From Nitrospira sp. (GTDB lineage: Bacteria; Nitrospirota; Nitrospiria; Nitrospirales; Nitrospiraceae): a stretch of DNA of 33,838 nucleotides. Of the stretch, positions 28,375-33,838 are shown one piece after another. The stretch's first letter is position 1; each line of letters starts with the position of its first letter. Position numbers and translations under genes: made by a program. The notes under the pieces are model-generated. The model saw only the letters and a list, made by a program, of their open reading frames with translations. It did not search any database and was not told where the DNA came from. Where the stretch lies: NCBI GenBank assembly GCA_029865225.1, contig JAOUHJ010000032.1, positions 1-33,838 of the forward strand, in the 5' to 3' direction.

Positions 28375-29470
28375 CCAGCAGCCGTTGATGAATCTTTCGC
28401 ACCCGTTCGAGTTGCCCTTTCGCCGGAAACCGTTCATAGAACCCATCGGCTCGAAACTCCTTGGTCAACGGCGCCCAGGGCTTGACGATCTCGGCAAACG
28501 GTTTGTGCGAGCGCTGCTCTTCCCAATCCGCGATAAGTTTGCGATCCACGATCAGGTCGTCGAGCACGCGGATCAGCGCCTTGAGCGTGACATCACGCGT
28601 GAACATGTACCGCTCATTCTGTCCCCACACCTCGCCCATCACGTCCTTAACACCCTTCAGATAATCACGGACCAACGCGTAACACCGGTCGGGTTTCATT
28701 CCGAGATGAGACTCCAGCCAACGTTTATGAACCGTGATAAGTTTTAATAGTTCGTTGAACACCTCGGACTGGAGAATCCACTTTTCCTGTTTGCTTCGCC
28801 CACCCAGTCGATTGATCTTGTACTGCAGCGGTGAGTCCGATTCACCATACAAGAGATTGACGACCTTCGCGGCGAATTTCTTTTCCGGACTTTCCCAGGA
28901 CACTTTTTCGTAGAGATCCACGAGATGCGATCGGTTGATCCTGGTATGGGTCGAGTTGATGATCACGAACATTTCTGTAGCAAAATCTGCGCTTCGCCCG
29001 TCGAAAAGCAAACAGGGCACCTCGACTTGCGCACTTTGATCCGGGTGCTTCTCATGGAAAAAATGCAGGCCGGCGAGACGATGTTGTCCGTCAATCACCA
29101 GATATTTCCCCTTCGGCTCGCTCAGATGGCCGATCGACTCGGACCCATCTGCCTTTTGAAACCGAAGCGTTTCATCGGTGAAAAGAAGTACGGTGCCAGG
29201 AATCATCGGCTGGACGACGACAGTCTCATAAAAATTCACGATCTGCTTGATCTTCTGTCGATTCAGGACCCGCTGAAAACCCTTTTCGCTACGCTCGATA
29301 CCCGCAATAAACTGCGCCACTTCATCGTGTTCCGAGATTTTAGATTGTTCGATTTCTTCACCCTCGAAATAGTAACGGCTCGTAAACCGAACTTTTTGCA
29401 ACAAGTCGCTGGCCTTGTAGGCGATAAAATAGAACATTCCCTCTTTTTGCGCGATCCGCGTCGCAAGCAT
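28358..29470 (-). CDS. Solo DGQHR-domain protein (DndB-like)
   Basis: 370 residues carrying the signature DGQHR at 127-131 (in VIDGQHRLAG), followed by NSTHTRINRSHLVDLYE near 172-188, the second conserved stretch of this family. DGQHR proteins include DndB, the regulator of DNA phosphorothioation, and relatives in other defence or nucleotide-modification islands. Here no dndA/C/D/E or dpt gene lies nearby; the neighbours are a START-like protein and thiE. It could be a relic, a regulator or an enzyme of its own kind. No membrane segment. GGGAGG precedes the ATG. The length is typical of the stand-alone members. Confidence 0.82.
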   Translation of the reverse strand: MLATRIAQKEGMFYFIAYKASDLLQKVRFTSRYYFEGEEIEQSKISEHDEVAQFIAGIERSEKGFQRVLNRQKIKQIVNFYETVVVQPMIPGTVLLFTDETLRFQKADGSESIGHLSEPKGKYLVIDGQHRLAGLHFFHEKHPDQSAQVEVPCLLFDGRSADFATEMFVIINSTHTRINRSHLVDLYEKVSWESPEKKFAAKVVNLLYGESDSPLQYKINRLGGRSKQEKWILQSEVFNELLKLITVHKRWLESHLGMKPDRCYALVRDYLKGVKDVMGEVWGQNERYMFTRDVTLKALIRVLDDLIVDRKLIADWEEQRSHKPFAEIVKPWAPLTKEFRADGFYERFPAKGQLERVRKIHQRLLDAIVG

Positions 29471-29565
29471 AGGGCCTCCCTTGGGTCGAATAGAAGCTGG
29501 CCGAGGATTCTACGCGGCCTTCTCCATGGTCGCAAGCCAAGCGACTATGTTACGATTCCGCCGCG

Positions 29566-29940
29566 ATGGTTTTGCAGCTATACAGACTCACCACTTTTAT
29601 CTCATTCGTCATTTTCCTAACGACGATCGCGTCGAGCGCTGTCGCTCAGGGACCGGAGGGTGCACGGGCAACCACGGAACTCTCCTGTAGCTTCTCGATG
29701 GAAAAAGATGAAACGGCAGAACCCTGTCACGTTCCATTCCCGAAGGGATGTCTGGTCGCCCAAATCCCAGGCACCACGCAACCCTGGACCTCCATTTCCA
29801 AGGGTGGCCGATTACAATGCCGGTTTGATGAAAAAAAGACCGATTGGAAGACGAACATCGTCGGCACGTGTGGTCGATGCCAATCGGTCCGCTGTTCGGC
29901 TCAGTTCAGCGTCCGCTTTGACTGTTCCGGCCAGCCATAA
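29566..29940 (+). CDS. Small secreted cysteine-rich protein of unknown function
   Basis: 124 residues with a signal peptide (hydrophobic LTTFISFVIFLTTIASS, cleavage near AVAQ at 28). The mature chain of about 97 residues has eight cysteines (in LSC, EPC, KGC, LQC, GTC, GRC, VRC and FDC contexts), an even number suggesting up to four disulfides outside the cytoplasm. It ends in a CGRC motif and a strand-rich tail. I know no family for it. The ribosome site is weak. queG starts 15 bases after its stop, so they may share a transcript, though their roles appear unrelated. Divergent from the DGQHR gene. Confidence 0.65.
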   Translation: MVLQLYRLTTFISFVIFLTTIASSAVAQGPEGARATTELSCSFSMEKDETAEPCHVPFPKGCLVAQIPGTTQPWTSISKGGRLQCRFDEKKTDWKTNIVGTCGRCQSVRCSAQFSVRFDCSGQP

Positions 29941-29955
29941 TTCCCCGTCTCACCG

Positions 29956-30963
29956 ATGTCCCTAGCTCACACCATCAAACAAGAATCTCGATCGTTGGGA
30001 TTCGATGCAGTCGGCATCGCATCGATCGACAACACTCATCCCTTTTCAGCCAACAGCAACCAGAAGACCGGCATTGGCGACGACCAAGCAGCCACGTTTC
30101 CACAGCGACTGTTTCATCGTCTCAGCCAATGGATCCAGCGTGGCTACCACGGGAGTATGGCCTGGATGGAACGGACACCTGAAAAACGTGCTGATCCTCG
30201 GCATGTGCTTCCTGGCTGCCGGTCGATTATTTCAGTGGGAATCAATTACCTGACCGAACATCGCGCCAACGAACAGCCGGGCTATGGGCGTATCGCCCGG
30301 TATGCCTGGGGAAAGGATTACCATAAGCTTTTTGACTCCAGACTGAAAAAGCTGGAACAACTCATTCATAAGATCCACCCCGAGGCTAAAACCCGTTCGT
30401 ACTCCGACACGGGCCCGATCATGGAAAAGGCGTGGGCCGAACGGGCGGGTCTCGGTTGGATCGGCAAACATTCGAATCTCGTCTCGGCTGAGCATGGCTC
30501 CTGGCTATTGCTCGGGGAAATCCTGACAACGTTGGATCTCGAACCCGATGAGCCGGCGACCGATCTGTGCGGGAGCTGTACGCTCTGTATTCAGGCCTGT
30601 CCGACGAAGGCCATCGCCGAACCCTATGTCGTCGACGCGACACGTTGCATTTCCTACCTGACGATCGAACTTCGCGGCGATGCCACAGCTATCCCACAAG
30701 ATTTGCGATCGAGAATGGGAAACAAGATCTTCGGATGCGACGATTGCTTGGATGTCTGTCCGTTCAACCTCCGAAGTGAGCCGACTCATGAAGAAGCCTT
30801 TCAGCCGACTGATTTGACCCTCGCGCCCGATCTCAACACTCTCTCCGAGCTGGACGAATCAACTTTTTCCGCATGGTTTCAGCACAGCCCGATTCGGCGG
30901 GCAAAGCTGCATGGGCTGCATCGCAATGTGGCAATCGCCCAACACAATATGAACTCCTCATAA
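29956..30963 (+). CDS. queG: Epoxyqueuosine reductase
   Basis: Performs the last step of queuosine synthesis in tRNA, reducing epoxyqueuosine with cobalamin and Fe-S clusters. 335 residues: an N-terminal DUF1730-type domain with YSDTGPIMEK near residue 149 and GLGWIGKH near 165, then two 4Fe-4S sites, CGSCTLCIQACP near 205 and CDDCLDVCPFN near 258, plus an intervening CISYLTIE. The usual C-terminal HEAT-like repeat tail of longer family members is missing, as is common. It follows the secreted cysteine-rich gene after 15 bases. No other queuosine gene lies here. Confidence 0.93.
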   Translation: MSLAHTIKQESRSLGFDAVGIASIDNTHPFSANSNQKTGIGDDQAATFPQRLFHRLSQWIQRGYHGSMAWMERTPEKRADPRHVLPGCRSIISVGINYLTEHRANEQPGYGRIARYAWGKDYHKLFDSRLKKLEQLIHKIHPEAKTRSYSDTGPIMEKAWAERAGLGWIGKHSNLVSAEHGSWLLLGEILTTLDLEPDEPATDLCGSCTLCIQACPTKAIAEPYVVDATRCISYLTIELRGDATAIPQDLRSRMGNKIFGCDDCLDVCPFNLRSEPTHEEAFQPTDLTLAPDLNTLSELDESTFSAWFQHSPIRRAKLHGLHRNVAIAQHNMNSS

Positions 30964-31407
30964 ACTCCACCTAAGATTTCTCGCAAGCCCACGAGGTGGA
31001 TCCAATTCGATACGAGGTGTATCTTTTTAGATTCTCCAACGATCCTCAACTATTTCAATCCAGGTACACATACGTTCTCGGTTAGGATCCTCCAAACGCG
31101 TGATAGGTCGTCAATTTTGCAAAGAAATTAAACCCGCCCGCTCTGGGGTAACAGTTGATGGTACACATCGTGCTTGATGCGAGTGATCGTCAACTTCACA
31201 TGACGGGAAGGAGGTTGCGCGTATCTGATATTGTCGCGACACGTCAAAAAAAATTGCATCCGATGGCAAGAACCATGTATTTTTTCACAAAAATTTGGTA
31301 GATAGTTGACCCGGCGTCTGCTTGGGTGAGTACGGGAGGGGGGGTCCATTCGCCGTACTTTTCCAGTGCAACGTCTTTTTTCCATACAAATTCAAAGGGA
31401 GGCGATT
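30964..31407. promoter_or_regulatory. Intergenic control region upstream of nirK, with candidate dyads
   Basis: This is a 444-base gene-free stretch. It contains three TTGA[T/C]G motifs: forward at 31155 and 31174, and inverted at 31188-31193. The last two form a TTGA-N12-TCAA dyad. A perfect palindrome TGTCGCGACA lies at 31232-31241, followed by an A8 run. The spacing does not match the classical FNR/NNR box (TTGAT-N4-ATCAA). TTGACC near 31307 could be a -35 box, but no good -10 box is found at the right distance. A GGGAGG ribosome site lies at 31397-31402. Confidence 0.35.
31009..31028 (+). terminator. Candidate terminator after queG
   Basis: GATAC at 31009-31013 and GTATC at 31019-31023 form a five-base stem around GAGGT and are followed directly by five T (31024-31028). 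It lies 46 bases after the queG stop in the same direction. The stem is short, so this is a modest candidate. Confidence 0.4.
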
Positions 31408-32361
31408 ATGCAGAGGTTTCGTTTACTCACATTAACTCTAGGACTTGGCGTCCTATTGGGAGCCAGCGGATGTATCACCATGCCTGGGTCCGCAGGGGCA
31501 AAGGTCCACGATGTCACATTCACGGCGACCGAATCCGAAATCGTCATCGACGGGAACGGGACGAAGTATAAGGCCTGGACCTTTAACGGTCAGATGCCAG
31601 GTCCGGTCGTCCGAGTCACCCAGGGCGATACCGTGAACTTCACCCTGATCGGTCATAAAGACAATGCTTTCCCACATTCGATGGACTTTCATGCGGCCGA
31701 GCTCGACTTCTTGAAGAACTACCACCGTACTGTGGGACCAGGAGAGACGCACAAGTTCTCCTTCGTGGCAAAGAAGCCCGGCGTGTTCTTCTACCACTGC
31801 GGTGCGAGCCCAATGATCCAGCACGTCGCGCGTGGTATGTTCGGTGCCATCATCGTGGATCCGAAGGATCCGAAGGTGTGGCCAAAGGCGGATCGCGAAT
31901 TCGTCCTCGTGCAATCCGAACTATGGCAGAACCCTGACAATGTGCAGGCGATGTTCGATCGAAAGTTTGATTACACCATCTTCAACGGCGGAATCTTCAA
32001 GCACCATCCCTTTATGCCGGGGGGAGAACCGCTGGAAGTCAAGGTGGGTGAGCGGGTACGGATCTATTTCGTGAATGCCGGCCCGAACGAGTTCTCTGCA
32101 CTCCATCCAATCGCGGAAATCTGGGACAACGTCTATGAAAGCGGGAACCCGGCGAACAAGTTCACGGGTGTCCAGACTTATGTGGTCGGCCCTGGCAGCG
32201 CAGCCACGTTTGATATGATCGCTGAGTCACCGGGGGCCTACCCGGTCGTGACCCACTCTCTCACGAGCGCCCTCCGGGGGGCGATTGCCGTGGTGATTGC
32301 AAACGAGAACCCCAAGGACTATAAGGGTCAGTTGATGCCAAACACCCCCTGGAACCCGTAA
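31408..32361 (+). CDS. nirK: Copper nitrite reductase, AniA-like lipoprotein
   Basis: Reduces nitrite to nitric oxide in the periplasm. About 317 residues of two cupredoxin domains. The signal ends in a lipobox (ASGC, Cys22), so it should be lipid-anchored, as in Neisseria AniA. Both copper sites are complete: type 1 His90, Cys131, His139, Met144; type 2 His95, His130, His283; with the active-site Asp93 and His233. The spacing Cys131 to His139 (eight residues) fits AniA-type enzymes, not the longer-loop Alcaligenes form. The ATG at 31408 follows GGGAGG; a longer GTG frame is rejected. The exported globin gene follows after 62 bases. A laccase-like role is less likely, given the full NirK ligand set. 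Confidence 0.9.
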   Translation: MQRFRLLTLTLGLGVLLGASGCITMPGSAGAKVHDVTFTATESEIVIDGNGTKYKAWTFNGQMPGPVVRVTQGDTVNFTLIGHKDNAFPHSMDFHAAELDFLKNYHRTVGPGETHKFSFVAKKPGVFFYHCGASPMIQHVARGMFGAIIVDPKDPKVWPKADREFVLVQSELWQNPDNVQAMFDRKFDYTIFNGGIFKHHPFMPGGEPLEVKVGERVRIYFVNAGPNEFSALHPIAEIWDNVYESGNPANKFTGVQTYVVGPGSAATFDMIAESPGAYPVVTHSLTSALRGAIAVVIANENPKDYKGQLMPNTPWNP

Positions 32362-32423
32362 GGAATGAACGGGGTACAGAGGTTTTATCGATCAGTTCAT
32401 TCTCACACAAAGGAGTTGACGAT

Positions 32424-32867
32424 ATGACACTGAGTAAGAAGATTGTTTGTGCGGCGGTCGCCGTGGCAGCCGCCTGGACGCTGAGCACCTCGACGTCCTT
32501 TGCCGCAGACCGGTCGCTCTATGAACGCCTGGGTGGACAAGGCGCAATCCAAGCCGTTGTCACCAAGTTCATCGGCAACGTGGGAGCGGACAAGCGCATT
32601 AATGGCTATTTCGCGAATGCCGACCTCAAGAAGCTCAACAAACTCTTAGTTGAGCAAGTCTGTATGGCAACCGGTGGGCCCTGCACGTACTCAGGCCGCG
32701 ACATGAAGACCACACACAAGGGCATGAAGGTCACTACTGCGGCCTTCAACGCCCTCGTGGAAGACCTGGTCAGCGCGCTGGATACCTTCAACGTGCCGAA
32801 GAAGGAAAAAGATGAGCTGATCGGCATCCTCGCACCGATGAAAGGCGACATTGTTGAAGTTCCCTAG
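32424..32867 (+). CDS. Exported group I truncated haemoglobin
   Basis: 147 residues. Residues 1-27 form a signal peptide (MTLSKK, Ala/Val-rich core, cleavage at SFA). The mature 120 residues are a 2-on-2 globin: YERLGGQGAI at 33-42, GPCTYSGRDMKTTHKG at 85-100 with the proximal His98, and LAPMKGDIV near the end. Ile50 stands where TrHbN has its distal tyrosine (B10). Group I globins bind O2 and NO and can oxidise NO. Most are cytoplasmic, so export is notable. It lies 62 bases after nirK with its own AAGGAG, and a good hairpin follows, so nirK and this gene form a likely two-gene unit. Confidence 0.9.
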   Translation: MTLSKKIVCAAVAVAAAWTLSTSTSFAADRSLYERLGGQGAIQAVVTKFIGNVGADKRINGYFANADLKKLNKLLVEQVCMATGGPCTYSGRDMKTTHKGMKVTTAAFNALVEDLVSALDTFNVPKKEKDELIGILAPMKGDIVEVP

Positions 32868-32925
32868 ATGACGCATCCTGGGCTCGCAGTGGCAATCGCT
32901 ACAGTGTGGTCCACAGTTAGTCTTT

Positions 32926-32958
32926 CGTGGGCCCGGACCTTTCAGGTCAGGGCCCACG
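32926..32958 (+). terminator. Strong hairpin after the globin gene
   Basis: A 15-base stem (32926-32940 with 32944-32958) around a TTC loop, with a single mismatch and a CGTGGGCCC core. It lies 58 bases after the globin stop and before the second cytochrome. Only a short ATACTT follows, so it lacks a full T tract, like the hairpin at 3118-3158. Confidence 0.55.
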
Positions 32959-33144
32959 ATACTTCATGTTGACATCCTAAACCAGCCTCCAACTCTAGGA
33001 CGATTCAAACACCTTTCGACGGGATATGGGCACTGCCACTTAGGACAATATCGTGGTACGATGTGTGCGGAATTTAGGCCTCTGGCCACGCGGCTCAGGA
33101 AGCCATCCAGCCGCGACATCAGAGGTAATCACCAAGGAGGAATC

Positions 33145-33606
33145 ATGAGAGGGACGCGTTTGTTGATGATAGCCTGTAGCCTCGTGGCCGTTGCCTCGTG
33201 GAGCACCGTGGGATGGACCGCGCCCGAAGCCGATCCATTGAAACCACGTGTCCCAGACGCTGAGCGTGGTGAAGCGCGAAAAATGGAAAGTACGGTCAAG
33301 GCTACCCCTGAGGTGCTCGCCAAAGGCAAGGAGCTTTACGAAGGGAAGGGTACCTGCGCGAACTGCCATGGCGTGAACGGAGATGGCACGGGTCCGGGTG
33401 GTATGCTGCTGGCACCAGGACCACGAAACTTCACGAACTGCAAGTTCCACAAGAAGCGGAAGGACGGGGAACTATTCTGGGTCGTCAAGAACGGGAGCCC
33501 GGGAACCGGTATGCCGGGCCTTGTGAAGGGAGGCATCCTCACCGAGGAAGAAGCCTGGACGATCATTGCGTACGAGCGGTCGTTCTGTAAGGATACCAGC
33601 GAATAG
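33145..33606 (+). CDS. Exported monohaem c-type cytochrome, paralogue of the one at 2613-3071
   Basis: A periplasmic electron carrier of 153 residues. The signal peptide covers about 1-26 (cleavage near WTA). The class I cytochrome domain has the haem motif CANCH at residues 71-75 and a likely axial Met123 in GTGMPG. Cys99 and Cys148 correspond in position to Cys96 and Cys149 of the other cytochrome in this window, suggesting a shared disulfide. AAGGAGG four bases before the ATG at 33145 sets the start; a longer frame upstream is rejected. It lies 277 bases after the globin gene, behind a hairpin, so it is probably a separate transcript. A role as electron donor to NirK is plausible but not shown. 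Confidence 0.87.
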   Translation: MRGTRLLMIACSLVAVASWSTVGWTAPEADPLKPRVPDAERGEARKMESTVKATPEVLAKGKELYEGKGTCANCHGVNGDGTGPGGMLLAPGPRNFTNCKFHKKRKDGELFWVVKNGSPGTGMPGLVKGGILTEEEAWTIIAYERSFCKDTSE

Positions 33607-33624
33607 CACCTGAGCTGTTTTGCC

Positions 33625-33662
33625 GGCGGGTTGTTCATTGAACTTTCAACGGACAACTCGCC
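33625..33662 (+). terminator. Imperfect hairpin after the second cytochrome
   Basis: GGCGGGTTGTT at 33625-33635 can pair with GACAACTCGCC at 33652-33662 with a mismatch and a wobble pair, around a 16-base loop. It starts 19 bases after the cytochrome stop. The loop is long and no T tract follows. Confidence 0.3.
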
Positions 33663-33771
33663 ACCCACGGCAGCAGTCGGTTTAATTCCACTATCAGCTC
33701 CCCCACATTGTTATAGCCAAGCCCTTAATTACTGATGGACATTGGTGGTGGACTTTGGCGATCATGGGGGT

Positions 33772-33838
33772 ATGAGATGCTCACCAGATTTGCGCCAACG
33801 GGTCGTGGAGTTTGTTCGTGGTGGAGGCAGCAAGGCCG
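33772..33838 (+). CDS. IS630-family transposase, N-terminal fragment cut by the window edge
   Basis: An ATG at 33772 opens a frame that runs to the edge and encodes DLRQRVVEFVRGGGSKA. This is the usual first helix of IS630-type transposases (SxDLRxRVxxxVxxGxSxxxAA), part of the helix-turn-helix that binds the element's ends. The sequence TATAGCCAAGCCC at 33710-33722 could contain the TA target and the element's end, since IS630 inserts at TA. Completeness cannot be judged. Confidence 0.7.
   Translation, partial: MRCSPDLRQRVVEFVRGGGSKA

Noticed and set aside
31150-31200. FNR/NNR-type box upstream of nirK.
   Set aside because: The half-sites are 12 bases apart, not four, and the arms are incomplete. 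Listed only as candidate dyads.

Overview
The window reads as a chromosomal segment of a Nitrospira-like bacterium (Nitrospirota). This is an inference from gene content and style. It has a lipid-anchored copper nitrite reductase, two small exported c-type cytochromes, many short operons of housekeeping genes, moderate-to-high GC and good Shine-Dalgarno sites. No nitrite oxidoreductase, ammonia monooxygenase or rRNA gene is present, so the assignment rests on overall resemblance. Both edges lie in insertion sequences: the first 22 codons of an IS256-type transposase run off the left end on the minus strand, and the first 22 codons of an IS630-type transposase run off the right end on the plus strand.

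Left third (0.4-8.3 kb): a transketolase; a monohaem cytochrome c followed by a perfect GC-rich hairpin; a minus-strand pair (exported coiled-coil protein and cupin); a translationally coupled HDOD protein and SthA-type transhydrogenase; a PilZ protein; and an M24 (Xaa-Pro type) peptidase. Centre (8.4-20.3 kb): a giant AsmA-like protein; phosphoglucomutase followed by a methyltransferase; a glutamine synthetase; then a tight minus-strand operon of mrp (Fe-S carrier ATPase), a Rieske ferredoxin, two unknown small proteins and lipA, followed upstream by a fatty acid desaturase. A decayed second lipA fragment lies on the other side of glnA.

Right third (20.4-33.8 kb): a short bifunctional PutA that overlaps an exported unknown protein tail to tail; a stretch of toxin-antitoxin debris (a HEPN gene and a hicA gene, each broken by an amber codon, with an intact HicB-like antitoxin); an SDR reductase with bioD; a minus-strand group of a solo DGQHR-domain protein, a START-like protein and thiE; a secreted cysteine-rich protein with queG; and finally nirK, an exported truncated haemoglobin and a second monohaem cytochrome c.

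The last group is the most coherent candidate system: NirK would make NO in the periplasm, the exported globin could bind or process it, and the cytochrome could supply electrons. The Fe-S/lipoate operon with two unrecognised partners, the solo DGQHR protein and the two amber-interrupted toxin genes also deserve a second look. No tRNA, rRNA or CRISPR array was seen.
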